IMG/VR virus record: IMGVR_UViG_3300032047_000018
Span: 1-55,954 of that record
DNA: 55,954 bases
Strand: one strand, 5' to 3'
From: a virus
Part shown: positions 1-7,821 of the stretch, piece by piece
How positions within the stretch are numbered: position 1 is the stretch's first letter
Layout of the letters: each line of letters starts with the position of its first letter
Made by a program: the position numbers and the translations under genes
Notes under the pieces: generated by a model
Database searches by the model: none
What the model was told of the DNA's origin: nothing
The model's input: the letters and a program-made list of their open reading frames with translations, nothing else

Positions 1-434
1 ACAACTTCAGATCAGCCGAAGACATTCTTGAAGCAATTAAACCTTATCTCTTAGAGATGGGAGTAACAGTGAGAGTTGAGGAATCATTAATCGATAACGC
101 AGAGTTTCCGATTATACAATCCACAGCAACCATTACCGATGGTACTGATGCTATACGCGCAACAGCAGTTGTTGGCGTAGACCTCGGCCAGAAGGGTATG
201 GCTATGCCACAAAAGTTCGGCTCGGCCAGCTCGTACGGTAAAAAATATGCACTGGGAAATTTATTGTTGATAGATGACACGGCTGATGCTGATAGTACTA
301 ATACGTATGACAAAGATAGTTTAAAAGATCTAAGCAAAGCGCAGCAGTACATTAAGTCGGGTGGCACAATAGATGCAATTAAAAAGAAGTACAAACTTAC
401 GTCTGAACAAGAAAAGACGTTAACAACTCTTTAA
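1..434 (+). CDS. ERF-family single-strand annealing recombinase (5' partial)
   Basis: The reading frame is open from base 3, so the N-terminus lies left of the window; 143 residues remain and the ATG at 57 is internal. The segment around QKFGSASSYGKKYAL followed by LLLIDDTADAD is the signature of the Erf/Sak single-strand annealing superfamily (GSA-x-SY-x-x-RYAL, then an acidic stretch). Erf proteins coat single-stranded DNA and anneal complementary strands during phage recombination and genome concatemer or circle formation. The gene is followed, with a one-base overlap (TAATG), by a RecE-like nuclease and then an SSB, the usual exonuclease-annealase-SSB set. The C-terminal 30 residues are lysine-rich and may be a DNA-contact or partner-binding tail. 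Family assignment is by motif reading. Confidence 0.85.
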   Translation, partial: NFRSAEDILEAIKPYLLEMGVTVRVEESLIDNAEFPIIQSTATITDGTDAIRATAVVGVDLGQKGMAMPQKFGSASSYGKKYALGNLLLIDDTADADSTNTYDKDSLKDLSKAQQYIKSGGTIDAIKKKYKLTSEQEKTLTTL

Positions 435-1162
435 TGAATAAAGAAGCAATAAAAAAACTACGTGAAGATGAGCATTATTATGGAGATTTTGGTAAACAAT
501 TTCTAAGTAATAGTGACATCTCTACGTTGTTAAACAATCCTTTAGCGTATGGTAAACCTATGGAAATGCGGCCAGCTTTTTTAGTTGGTGGTTATTTTCA
601 CACTGCAATACTTGAGCCAGATAAGCTTAAGAAATACAAAGTGGTCGAAGCTACGACTAGAAATACTAAAGCGTATAAAGAGATTTCAGGCGGCGAGCTA
701 TGTTTGTTGCGGCATGAAGTGGATCAATTAGAAATAATGATCGATGCAATGCTAGCTAACGATGTTTGCAAAGGTTTAATACGAAGTGATAAAGCTGAAT
801 ATGAACAACCTGGAATTGGTGAAATATCTGGAGCTAATTGGAAAGGTAAAGCCGATATAGTTAATCATGACGAAAAACTAATTATTGATTTGAAAACTAC
901 AGCGGATATAAATAAATTTCGCTGGTCAGCTTCAAAATATAATTATGACAGTCAGGCTTACATTTATCAAAAGCTATTTGGCTATGAAATGGTATTCATT
1001 GCAATAGACAAGAAGACTAATCAAATTGGCATTTTCGATTGCTCACCACAATTCTTAGAGAAAGGAAAAGAAAAAGTTGAACAAGCTGTTGAAGCTTACA
1101 ATCTTTTCTATAAGAATTCGGATTTTGATCCACAACAATTTTTTATTAATCAAACACTTTAA
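434..1162 (+). CDS. RecE/YqaJ-like PD-(D/E)XK exonuclease
   Basis: A 242-residue protein with the pattern of the RecE C-terminal / DUF3799-like nucleases. The N-terminal half carries a helical segment with a conserved-looking GGYFHTAILEP stretch; near residues 137-155 comes GKADIV, then LIIDLKTT, giving the D...(D/E)-x-K metal-binding core, and near residue 173 QAYIYQKLFG supplies the Q-x-x-x-Y motif of this family. Such enzymes resect double-stranded ends to single strands, which the adjacent Erf-type protein then anneals. The start ATG overlaps the upstream stop by one base, implying coupled translation. The length fits a stand-alone phage exonuclease rather than full E. coli RecE. A Cas4-like nuclease is an alternative, but I see no cysteine cluster for a 4Fe-4S site. 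Confidence 0.75.
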   Translation: MNKEAIKKLREDEHYYGDFGKQFLSNSDISTLLNNPLAYGKPMEMRPAFLVGGYFHTAILEPDKLKKYKVVEATTRNTKAYKEISGGELCLLRHEVDQLEIMIDAMLANDVCKGLIRSDKAEYEQPGIGEISGANWKGKADIVNHDEKLIIDLKTTADINKFRWSASKYNYDSQAYIYQKLFGYEMVFIAIDKKTNQIGIFDCSPQFLEKGKEKVEQAVEAYNLFYKNSDFDPQQFFINQTL

Positions 1163-1171
1163 TTTAATATT

Positions 1172-1351
1172 ATGGCAAGAACAAGAAAAAATCAAATGAA
1201 AATTTGTAGCGTAACAGGTTTAGAAACTAGTACAACTAATTTTTACAAGAATCAGAACCATGTTAAAGCCGTAGATAACCTGCGCAGGACAACTGGAGCA
1301 ACTAAAGATCAGTTGGCTAGAATGTTTAACCAAATTAATCAATACGCATAA
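1172..1351 (+). CDS. Small conserved-looking hypothetical protein (59 aa)
   Basis: A 59-residue ORF that exactly fills the gap between the nuclease and SSB genes; its stop overlaps the SSB start by one base (TAATG). It starts MARTRKNQMKIC, holds one cysteine and a central SNFYKN-like segment (here TTNFYKNQNH), and ends in an amphipathic helix-like stretch rich in Q and N. The close packing and coding-like composition support a real gene. I cannot assign a function; its position inside the recombination and replication module suggests a small accessory DNA-transaction protein, which is inference only. Confidence 0.6.
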   Translation: MARTRKNQMKICSVTGLETSTTNFYKNQNHVKAVDNLRRTTGATKDQLARMFNQINQYA

Positions 1352-1665
1352 TGGCAAGTATTATTAAAACAAGTATTAACCTTAATGAAATCCCTAAAGA
1401 TAAAATATATCACGGGAAAAAAGGCAAGTACTTACCAGTTACTATCACTTTGAATGACGAGCTAGATCAGTTCGGAAATCAAGGCCCTGTAATTGTAGAG
1501 CAAACCAAGGAAGAAAGAGAGGCTAAAGTACAAAAGGTTTATCTTGGTAATGTTAAAGTAGTATGGACGAATGGAACCAATGTCGAAACAGCACCGAGAG
1601 ATAATCAATCTGCACCAGCAGCTCAACCTAAGAAAGAAGAAGTAGTAGACGATTTACCATTTTAA
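1351..1665 (+). CDS. Phage single-stranded DNA-binding protein
   Basis: A 104-residue protein with a beta-rich N-terminal region (residues 1-75, including YLPVTITLNDELDQFGNQGP and a later KVYLGNVKVVW strand) that suits a small OB-fold, then a disordered linker rich in A, P, Q and K, and the C-terminal tail DDLPF. An acidic tail ending in P-F is the classic SSB protein-interaction tail that recruits helicase, polymerase and recombination proteins. It sits between the nuclease/annealase pair and the primase-helicase, as expected for an SSB. Sequence identity to E. coli SSB is not evident, so the call rests on the tail, size and neighbourhood. Confidence 0.75.
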   Translation: MASIIKTSINLNEIPKDKIYHGKKGKYLPVTITLNDELDQFGNQGPVIVEQTKEEREAKVQKVYLGNVKVVWTNGTNVETAPRDNQSAPAAQPKKEEVVDDLPF

Positions 1666-1678
1666 ATACGATTAATAC

Positions 1679-3406
1679 ATGCAGACAACGGAGATCAATG
1701 GATTCTTGATTGATGAGTTCAATCAATATGGTCTAGAAGAAGGGAAGAAGCAAGGCACATGCCCGCTTTGTTCTCACACTAGACAACCCAAAAATCAGAA
1801 AGCAAAATGTGCTTCTTACGATTGGGAACGGGGTCTCGGTACATGTCACAATTGTAATTCTTCTTTTCAGTTACACACTTATCAACGTAAAGGCGCAAGC
1901 GAAAAAGAATACGTAAGACCTACACCTCCAGACCCAGAATATCCGGGTAGAGATTACGGGTTAGATGATAAAGTAACTGAATGGTTTAAAACAAGAGGTA
2001 TATCACCAGAGACCTTGCTTGATCTAAAAGTTGGGCAAGGCTCTGAGTATATGCCACAAACCGGCAAGTCCGAGAACACAATAAAGTTCAATTATTTCAT
2101 GGGCGATCAACTTATTAATGTTAAGTATCGCGATGGAAGAAAGAACTTTAAATTATATAAGGGTGCTGAAAAAGTATTCTATAATATAAATAGCATAGTA
2201 GGTTATGAATATTGTATTATAACCGAAGGCGAAATGGATGTGTTAGCTTTACATGAGGCGGGTATACCTAATAGTATATCAGTTCCTAACGGAGCAACAC
2301 TTAATAGTAACAACTTAGATTATTTAGACAATTGTATAGATTATTTCGAAGACAAAGAAAAAGTTATTTTAGCAGTCGATTCAGACGAAGCTGGACAAGC
2401 ACTGCAACAGGAACTTGTTAGAAGACTTGGAGCAGAGGTTTGCTATTTAGCCACCTTCGATGATTGCAAAGACGCTAATGAGTATTTAATAAAGTATGGC
2501 AAAGAAAAACTTTCGCAAAGAATTACACAAGCAAGACCCGTACCTCTTGAGAATGTTACTACGTTCCGAGATATTGAGGATGAGGTTACTGACTTTGTTC
2601 GTAATGGCTTTAAGAAAGGATATCAAGTTGGCTTATCCAATTTTGATGACATATTTAGTACTTATACCGGCCAATTCATTACTGTCACTGGCATACCTAG
2701 TTCCGGTAAATCTGACTTCGTTGACCAAATGGTTGTCGGATATAATCGTAACTACAACTGGCGAACGGCTTTTGCGTCACCAGAAAACGCGCCTACGTAT
2801 TTACACGCTCACAAGCTAATGCGTAAAACGTGGGAAGGAATGCCTACGTCAGATGATATACATACAGATAAATGGAATACAGTAGCGGATCACGTTAATG
2901 ATAATTATTTCTTTATTGATATGGAGCGTTACACATTAGAATCTGTATTGCGTAAAGGTGCTGAGCTTGTTAAGCGTAAAGGAATTAAATGTTTAGTCAT
3001 TGATCCGTTTAATAAGATTAGAGATGTAGATTGCAAGACTGAAGATGTTAATAGATACACTATGGAGTATCTAACCAAGATTGAAATGTTTGCTAAAAAA
3101 TATGATGTACTAGTATTTATTGTAGCTCACCCTACTAAGATGTATAAAGGCAGTGATGGTCAAATTGAAGAGCCAACAATGTATAACATTAAAGGTGGTG
3201 GCGAATGGTATGATGCTAGTTATCACGGCATATTAGTTCATAGAAACTATGAAGAAAAAACCGTTAAAGCAAAAGTTCTTAAAGTTAAGTTTCAAAATCT
3301 TGGCGAGAACGGAGCTGAAGCACATTTTAAATGGGAACATAAGTCGGGATGCTTTATACCACATGAACAAATGAAAATAGCAGATGAGGCTATGCCTTGG
3401 GAATAA
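1679..3406 (+). CDS. Bifunctional primase-helicase (TOPRIM plus DnaB/Twinkle-type RecA domain)
   Basis: A 575-residue T7 gp4/Twinkle-like replication protein. Residues about 28-60 hold a zinc ribbon (CPLC ... C ... CHNCNS). A TOPRIM domain follows, with the glutamate motif ITEGEMDVLALHEAG near residue 180 and the DxD-type motif AVDSDEAGQAL near 238, giving primer synthesis. The C-terminal hexameric RecA helicase domain has Walker A GIPSSGKSDF near 338, Walker B CLVIDPFNKI near 440, and a sensor-like FIVAHPTK. This one polypeptide would unwind and prime the fork. No DNA polymerase is in the window, so that gene presumably lies to the left. The stop overlaps the next start (TAATG). Confidence 0.92.
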   Translation: MQTTEINGFLIDEFNQYGLEEGKKQGTCPLCSHTRQPKNQKAKCASYDWERGLGTCHNCNSSFQLHTYQRKGASEKEYVRPTPPDPEYPGRDYGLDDKVTEWFKTRGISPETLLDLKVGQGSEYMPQTGKSENTIKFNYFMGDQLINVKYRDGRKNFKLYKGAEKVFYNINSIVGYEYCIITEGEMDVLALHEAGIPNSISVPNGATLNSNNLDYLDNCIDYFEDKEKVILAVDSDEAGQALQQELVRRLGAEVCYLATFDDCKDANEYLIKYGKEKLSQRITQARPVPLENVTTFRDIEDEVTDFVRNGFKKGYQVGLSNFDDIFSTYTGQFITVTGIPSSGKSDFVDQMVVGYNRNYNWRTAFASPENAPTYLHAHKLMRKTWEGMPTSDDIHTDKWNTVADHVNDNYFFIDMERYTLESVLRKGAELVKRKGIKCLVIDPFNKIRDVDCKTEDVNRYTMEYLTKIEMFAKKYDVLVFIVAHPTKMYKGSDGQIEEPTMYNIKGGGEWYDASYHGILVHRNYEEKTVKAKVLKVKFQNLGENGAEAHFKWEHKSGCFIPHEQMKIADEAMPWE

Positions 3407-3684
3407 TGAAAAGCTTATATAGAAAAAAGAAAAACCACGCCTTACCATCCTATCTTCCAAACCAAGAAGAACAAAAGTGGTATAGATATTGTGTGCATAA
3501 CAATATAAGAATATCACCCTGGGGTATATTTAATGATCCTGATAACTGGTATATAAATATAAATATAGGGCCATATAAACGTGGTGAGAAACAAAACCTT
3601 TCACCAGAACCCTACGATAGAAAACAAATATGGAATAAATATTACGAATACTGTAAATATTATTATGATAAACGTAAACAATGA
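3406..3684 (+). CDS. Hypothetical protein (92 aa), replication-nucleotide junction
   Basis: A 92-residue basic, aromatic-rich protein (many Y, W and K) with a central ISPWGIFNDPDNWYININ segment that looks like a compact beta structure. The ATG at 3406 overlaps the helicase stop by one base; an in-frame ATG nine bases upstream is less likely because it would lie deeper in the helicase gene. The 3' end overlaps thyA by 20 bases. I recognise no family. It is probably translated by coupling with the primase-helicase. Confidence 0.6.
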   Translation: MKSLYRKKKNHALPSYLPNQEEQKWYRYCVHNNIRISPWGIFNDPDNWYININIGPYKRGEKQNLSPEPYDRKQIWNKYYEYCKYYYDKRKQ

Positions 3685-4492
3685 ATACAAACAACTCGTC
3701 GGTGGAATCCTTTACGGAGGCACTGATAAACAAGACCGAACTGGAACTGGGACGCTCTCTGTTTTTGGCAGAACGATTGAGCATAACATGCAACATTCAT
3801 TCCCTATACTTACAGCTAAACGAGTATCATTTAATGCAGCTAGGACTGAGCTCCTTTGGATCCTCAACGGACGCACAGACTTAAAGTATTTAGAAGATAA
3901 CGGTGTTAAGTATTGGCGACCAGATTATGAACGCTCTGGCCGAACTGATGAAACGCTTGGCCCAGTATACGGAAAGCAATGGCGAAACTTTAATGGTGTA
4001 GATCAACTGCATAAGCTAGTAAATGCTATACGTAATAATCCGCATAGTCGCAGATTATACGTTTCAGCTTGGAACCCGGCCGAGATGCCGGATATGGTAT
4101 TACCGCCATGTCATTATGGCTTTCAAGTTTACATTAACGACGGCTTTATGGACTTAGCTTGGCAACAACGATCGGCTGATGTTTTTCTTGGCCTGCCGTA
4201 CGATATTACAATGTATGGCTTATTACTTAGTTTATTGGCTAAAGGCGCTAATTTAACGCCCAGAAAGCTTATAGGCCAGCTTGGAGACTGTCATCTATAT
4301 AAAAATCATTTGGATCAAGCAGATGAATATTTAAATAGACCTAGCGTTGTTGCTAAACCCATAATTAAAATAAGCAATGGTATACATATAGATAACTATG
4401 GTGATTTATTTATACCTGGTAAAAACGATATAGAATTAATAAACTATAAACCCTTACCTGCTATTAAAGCAGAGTTAAGTGTTGGTAACTAA
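3665..4492 (+). CDS. thyA: Thymidylate synthase (ThyA)
   Basis: A 275-residue ThyA that methylates dUMP to dTMP using methylene-tetrahydrofolate. Diagnostic motifs are YGGTDKQDRTGTGTLSVFG at the N-terminus, WNPAEMPDMVLPPCHYGFQ with the catalytic Cys in PPCHYGFQ, QRSADVFLGLPYDI, and GDCHLYKNHLDQ. The length matches E. coli ThyA (264 aa). I place the start at the ATG at 3665, which gives MINVNNEYKQL; an open frame reaches 3581 but the extra residues are low-complexity translation of the upstream gene. The gene begins the nucleotide-supply part of the early block, with MazG-like and ribonucleotide reductase genes downstream. No dihydrofolate reductase is seen here. Confidence 0.95.
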   Translation: MINVNNEYKQLVGGILYGGTDKQDRTGTGTLSVFGRTIEHNMQHSFPILTAKRVSFNAARTELLWILNGRTDLKYLEDNGVKYWRPDYERSGRTDETLGPVYGKQWRNFNGVDQLHKLVNAIRNNPHSRRLYVSAWNPAEMPDMVLPPCHYGFQVYINDGFMDLAWQQRSADVFLGLPYDITMYGLLLSLLAKGANLTPRKLIGQLGDCHLYKNHLDQADEYLNRPSVVAKPIIKISNGIHIDNYGDLFIPGKNDIELINYKPLPAIKAELSVGN

Positions 4493-4500
4493 AAATAAAT

Positions 4501-5283
4501 ATGTACAACATTTATCACATTCCTGGTCAAAAAATCGGAGTTACACGTAATCTTAATAAAAGGGTTACGGAGGAACAAGGTTTCAGTCCAGACGAATACG
4601 AAGTTTTATTTACGAGTGAAGATATCGATGAGGTATCAGCGAAGGAAATAGAACTTCAACAGTCTTATGGCTATAGAGTAGATAGAAAATTATATAAACA
4701 ATTATTTAATAAAATGAAAATAAACCCAACAACTCAAACGAGTACATTTCCATGTCCGGTTAATAAACTTAAAGGACAACTTATGGATAACATAGGTTTT
4801 AAATGGAAAACACCACAAGGTTATAATTTTGAGATAACACATGAAACTATACCTTGGATCATGGCTAACGTGAGAGAGTCTATGTACGACTCTAACAGAA
4901 GTTATGTTTATAACAAAGCTTTTTACGAAGCATTTTATAATCCAAAACATAACCCTGATAAAGAAATTTGCGTAGCTAACAATTTAGATTGTGAAAGATT
5001 TGATCTAATACGAACTTGGGCGGCAGAACGAGGCATATACGATTCTGGCCATAAACATACACAGTATGTAAAACTTCAAGAAGAAGCTGGTGAACTAGCT
5101 AAAGCATTATTGGAAAATGATAAACCTGAAATTCAAGATGCTATTGGAGATATAGTTGTAGTATTAACTAATCTTGCACATTTAGAAGGATTAAGTATAG
5201 AAGATTGTATTGATGCAGCATATGCTGAAATAGTTGGTCGAACTGGTTCTATGGTTAATGGAACATTTGTAAAAGATAAATAA
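4501..5283 (+). CDS. GIY-YIG-like domain fused to MazG-type pyrophosphohydrolase
   Basis: A 260-residue protein of at least two parts. The C-terminal 75 residues (from about 188) are a MazG-like all-alpha NTP pyrophosphatase: YVKLQEEAGELAKALLE supplies the EExxE metal motif and IQDAIGDIVVVLTN the matching D-x-x-x-D helix. The first 65 residues (IYHI, then KIGVTRNLNKRV) resemble a reduced GIY-YIG fold, with IY near the start and the K-I-G-x-T and R positions, but lacking the second tyrosine. A middle region of about 90 residues is unassigned. Phage MazG proteins hydrolyse (d)NTPs or alarmones and are thought to tune host metabolism. The stop is shared with the next start (TAATG). The N-terminal assignment is tentative. 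Confidence 0.8.
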   Translation: MYNIYHIPGQKIGVTRNLNKRVTEEQGFSPDEYEVLFTSEDIDEVSAKEIELQQSYGYRVDRKLYKQLFNKMKINPTTQTSTFPCPVNKLKGQLMDNIGFKWKTPQGYNFEITHETIPWIMANVRESMYDSNRSYVYNKAFYEAFYNPKHNPDKEICVANNLDCERFDLIRTWAAERGIYDSGHKHTQYVKLQEEAGELAKALLENDKPEIQDAIGDIVVVLTNLAHLEGLSIEDCIDAAYAEIVGRTGSMVNGTFVKDK

Positions 5284-5555
5284 TGAGAGATAAAATAATC
5301 GAGCAAGTTATTAATAAGATTAAGAAACGCTCAGATGTAGGCTATAAAAAATATGGCGTTACATTACAAGAAGACGATCAGTCATTAGAAATATGGCTAA
5401 CACATATCCAAGAAGAATTAATGGATGCTGTTAATTATATTGAAAAAGCAAAGGCTGTATTGTGCGATGAAATTGAAGAATGTATGCTTAAAAGAGCTAA
5501 CGAATTCAATGACAATATCTCAAACATCGATGTAAATGAGGAAGAGATATTATAA
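5283..5555 (+). CDS. Small MazG-like / dNTP pyrophosphohydrolase-type protein
   Basis: A 90-residue helical protein. The segments RSDVGYKKYGVTL and IWLTHIQEELMDAVNYIEK resemble small phage proteins of the all-alpha NTP pyrophosphohydrolase group (EE-x-x-D helix, preceded by the R-x-x-x-G-x-x-KYG motif). It follows the MazG fusion with a one-base overlap, so two related helical pyrophosphohydrolase-like proteins are encoded side by side. Possible role: removal of unwanted (d)NTPs. The C-terminal 30 residues are acidic. There is no purZ-like gene in the window, so involvement in modified-base synthesis is not supported. Confidence 0.6.
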   Translation: MRDKIIEQVINKIKKRSDVGYKKYGVTLQEDDQSLEIWLTHIQEELMDAVNYIEKAKAVLCDEIEECMLKRANEFNDNISNIDVNEEEIL

Positions 5556-5991
5556 GAAAAAAAAGAGAGGTCCTGTTGTAAGTAAAAAAGTTACTTATGA
5601 CGGGATCAACTTTGCTTCTGGCCTTGAGCGATATATGTATATGGCTTTAAAAAAAGCTAAGGTTAGAGCTAAGTATGAAGGCGAGACGTTTGTTCTGCTA
5701 AATGGTTTTCATTTTGAAAACGAAGTTTATGAAAGACAATCTAATGGAAAAGGTGATTATAAAAATAGAGGCTGTAAGAGAATCTTACCTATTAAATATA
5801 CTCCTGATTTTATTGGTGATGATTTTATAATTGAAACTAAAGGTAGAGCAAACGAATCCTTCCCGATGCGATGGAAGTTATTTAAACAATTAGTTATGAA
5901 ACAATTTCCTAGTGTTACATTATATAAACCACAAAATCAAAAAGAATGCGACGAAACAATAAGCTTGATCCTGGACAAGAGAAAAGGATAG
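5536..5991 (+). CDS. PD-(D/E)XK endonuclease, DUF1064 / T7 endonuclease I-like
   Basis: A 151-residue protein with a very basic start (MRKRYYKKKKRG) and the layout of DUF1064/endonuclease I-like nucleases: FASGLERYMYMALKKAK with the helix glutamate near residue 31, then YTPDFIGDDFIIETKGR near 93-110 giving the PD...ExK catalytic set, and a helix FPMRWKLFKQLV after it. Such phage enzymes cut branched DNA or act as Holliday-junction resolvases before packaging. The start overlaps the previous gene by 20 bases. Specificity cannot be read from sequence. Family fold is reasonably secure, biochemical role less so. Confidence 0.75.
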   Translation: MRKRYYKKKKRGPVVSKKVTYDGINFASGLERYMYMALKKAKVRAKYEGETFVLLNGFHFENEVYERQSNGKGDYKNRGCKRILPIKYTPDFIGDDFIIETKGRANESFPMRWKLFKQLVMKQFPSVTLYKPQNQKECDETISLILDKRKG

Positions 5992-6119
5992 CTAGACAAA
6001 AGTACGCTGAAAGGCAGATTGATAAGTGGGTTAAATGGAGCTGGGAAGTTAAAGGATATATTAAATTTAAAGACTTAGTTAACATACAAGAACGATACAA
6101 TATAAAAGTATATGGCTAA
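5946..6119 (+). CDS. Small basic hypothetical protein (57 aa)
   Basis: A 57-residue ORF starting MRRNNKLDPGQEKRIARQKY. It overlaps the end of the endonuclease gene by 46 bases and the next small ORF by 8 bases. It is rich in K and R with a W-x-x-W pair (DKWVKWSW), predicted to be helical. Continuous coding without gaps is the main support; no family is recognised. Confidence 0.5.
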   Translation: MRRNNKLDPGQEKRIARQKYAERQIDKWVKWSWEVKGYIKFKDLVNIQERYNIKVYG

Positions 6120-6267
6120 AAAGAAAAAAGAAGAACGAGGCTGGGCCTTGTCTATAGGATTTTATCCTGGTATTTTAATCGGGATGAGAAGTTACGTAGA
6201 GACTGATTTTACTACGCACGTATTATATTTACCGCTAGTTGATCTAGCATTAGAAGTTGATAATTAA
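6112..6267 (+). CDS. Small hypothetical protein (51 aa), possibly membrane-associated
   Basis: A 51-residue ORF beginning MAKKKKEERGWALSIGFYPG. It has a cationic N-terminus followed by a moderately hydrophobic segment (LSIGFYPGILIGMRS) and a second hydrophobic stretch (THVLYLPLVDLAL). Its TAA overlaps the nrdB start by one base (TAATG), which supports real translation coupled to nrdB. No function is assigned. The topology is compatible with a small inner-membrane or membrane-peripheral peptide. Confidence 0.5.
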   Translation: MAKKKKEERGWALSIGFYPGILIGMRSYVETDFTTHVLYLPLVDLALEVDN

Positions 6268-7244
6268 TGGCAGCACCAATTTTTACAGAACGAATACCAT
6301 ACAAACCTTTTGAATATCCTGAGTATTATACAGAAGGCTGGTTAAAACAAGCTCAGGCATTTTGGTTACACACGGAAATACCTATGTCCGGTGATGTAAA
6401 AGACTGGAATGAAAAAATGACACCAGAAGAAAAGAATTTGGTAGGTAACATATTATTAGGTTTTGCACAAACAGAATGTGCAGTGTCGGATTACTGGACA
6501 CAAAAAGTCGTATCGTGGTTTCCTAAACATGAGATACAGCAAATGGCTATGATGTTCGGCTCGCAGGAAACAATACATGCTGTAGCTTATAGTTATTTAA
6601 ATGAAACACTTGGGCTTGAAGATTACGAGGCATTTTTACATGAACCAGCTACGGCTGCTCGTTTTGACAATCTCGTTGCATATGATGGCAATGATCCCGT
6701 GGGTATCGGAAAGTCATTGGCTGTTTTTTCTGCTTTCGCAGAAGGAGTATCTTTATATAGTGCTTTTGCAGTTCTTTATTCTTTTCAAATGCGTAATCTT
6801 CTTAAAGGTATTGGACAGCAAATGAAATGGTCTGTAAGAGATGAATCATTGCACAGCAAAATGGGTTGTCAATTGTTTAGACAAATGTGTTCACAAATAC
6901 CAGGATTAAAAGAAGAATGTAAAGCACACATATATGAAGCTGCTGTAACTATGCACAACGCGGAAATGACTTATATAAGTAAGCTATTTGAAATGGGAGA
7001 CATAGAGGGTATAAAAGAATATGATCTTAAACAATTTATTAAAAAACGTACAAATGATAAACTCAAAGAACTCGGCTACAACCCAACAGGATCAGACGAA
7101 TTCGGCTATGACCAAAAAGGAGTGGATGCTCTTTCTTGGTTCTATCATCTTACCGGCGGGCATACTCATACTGACTTTTTCGCGGTTAGGCCGACAGATT
7201 ATTCGAAAGCTAATGAAGGCGAAGACTTCGAAGACATCTGGTAA
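6267..7244 (+). CDS. nrdB: Class I ribonucleotide reductase, beta (radical-generating) subunit
   Basis: A 325-residue ferritin-like NrdB. The dimetal ligands can be placed: E70 (AQTEC), E101 and H104 (SQETIHAVAY), a glutamate in SAFAEGVS, and E/H in RDESLHSKMG. The radical tyrosine position is kept (Y108, spaced four from H104 as in E. coli E115-H118-Y122). The first ligand reads as Glu, not the Asp of E. coli NrdB. The acidic-aromatic C-terminus (EDFEDIW) is the tail that docks on NrdA. With NrdA (8195-9913) it makes dNDPs for phage replication. The 978-bp gene is separated from nrdA by five tiny ORFs, unlike the usual tight nrdAB pair. Confidence 0.93.
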   Translation: MAAPIFTERIPYKPFEYPEYYTEGWLKQAQAFWLHTEIPMSGDVKDWNEKMTPEEKNLVGNILLGFAQTECAVSDYWTQKVVSWFPKHEIQQMAMMFGSQETIHAVAYSYLNETLGLEDYEAFLHEPATAARFDNLVAYDGNDPVGIGKSLAVFSAFAEGVSLYSAFAVLYSFQMRNLLKGIGQQMKWSVRDESLHSKMGCQLFRQMCSQIPGLKEECKAHIYEAAVTMHNAEMTYISKLFEMGDIEGIKEYDLKQFIKKRTNDKLKELGYNPTGSDEFGYDQKGVDALSWFYHLTGGHTHTDFFAVRPTDYSKANEGEDFEDIW

Positions 7245-7293
7245 CTGGGTAGAAATAACAGAAGAAGATATAATAAAAGATTTAATTAAATGA
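7213..7293 (+). CDS. Possible micro-ORF (26 aa) overlapping the nrdB end
   Basis: An ATG at 7213, inside the end of nrdB, opens 26 residues (MKAKTSKTSG ... EEDIIKDLIK) ending in a TGA that overlaps the next start as ATGA. It fills the 45-base gap after nrdB exactly, so it may be a real micro-protein or only a translational bridge that keeps ribosomes on the message. The evidence is positional only. Confidence 0.35.
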   Translation: MKAKTSKTSGNWVEITEEDIIKDLIK

Positions 7294-7526
7294 AAGAATC
7301 AACATTAGTAAATATGAAACACGACATAGGCTCTGTGTTGGGTGGATTACAAAATACTATAAAAGAATTAGTAAGAATTAATACTTTGCAACAAGGCATG
7401 CTAGAAACAATTAAAAGAATGCCTGGCTACCAAGAAGCTATTGATAAACTATTAGACGAGCAGAGGGAAGAAGATGCTGTTAAGCAAGTTGCTGATATGG
7501 TAGAAAAAGAAATTGAAAATGAATAA
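7290..7526 (+). CDS. Hypothetical coiled-coil protein (78 aa)
   Basis: A 78-residue helical protein with heptad-like spacing (VLGGLQNTIKELVRINTLQQ) and a charged acidic C-terminus (KQVADMVEKEIENE). The ATG overlaps the previous stop (ATGA) and the 3' end overlaps the YkgJ-like gene by 8 bases. No family recognised; it could be a small scaffold, inhibitor or dimerising adaptor. Confidence 0.6.
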   Translation: MKESTLVNMKHDIGSVLGGLQNTIKELVRINTLQQGMLETIKRMPGYQEAIDKLLDEQREEDAVKQVADMVEKEIENE

Positions 7527-7821
7527 ATTTTTATGTTCAGGATGTGGAGCTTGTTGCTTCATGGCTGTAGACAAAGGCTTGATGCCAGACAGAGGCGATG
7601 GTGGTTGCGTAAACTTAGATGACGATATGTCGTGCAAGATATACGAAACCCGTCCTTGGTTTTGCAGAGTTGACGAATTGTTTACACGTATAAAGAAACA
7701 CAAACCACATCTTGATCAAAAAAAATGGAATATATGGAATACAAAACAATGCCATAAAATGATTGACGATAAGGGTTTTGATTCAAAATATAAAATAGAT
7801 TTAAATGAGTACGAGATATAA
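7519..7821 (+). CDS. YkgJ-like cysteine-cluster protein
   Basis: A 100-residue protein with the cysteine pattern of the YkgJ/CxxCxxCC family: CSGCGACC at residues 6-13, then GGCVNL, SCKIYETRPWFCR and a later C near residue 80. The family is predicted to bind zinc or iron (a [4Fe-4S]-like or Zn/Fe chelate site); its biochemical role is largely unknown. I prefer the ATG at 7519 over the in-frame TTG at 7513. It lies between the two ribonucleotide reductase subunit genes, so an iron- or redox-related role near the dimetal enzyme is conceivable, but that is inference. Confidence 0.75.
   Translation: MNKFLCSGCGACCFMAVDKGLMPDRGDGGCVNLDDDMSCKIYETRPWFCRVDELFTRIKKHKPHLDQKKWNIWNTKQCHKMIDDKGFDSKYKIDLNEYEI

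Noticed and set aside
3581-3664. An extended N-terminus for thymidylate synthase
   Set aside because: The extra 28 residues are N/I/T-rich translation of the upstream gene and have no ThyA similarity; the ATG at 3665 gives the family length.
5283-5555. A modified-base (2-aminoadenine) pathway suggested by MazG-like genes
   Set aside because: No PurZ-like or DNA polymerase gene of that pathway is in the window; MazG proteins are common without it.
7513-7518. TTG start for the YkgJ-like protein
   Set aside because: An ATG lies two codons later at 7519 and fits the overlap pattern of neighbouring genes.
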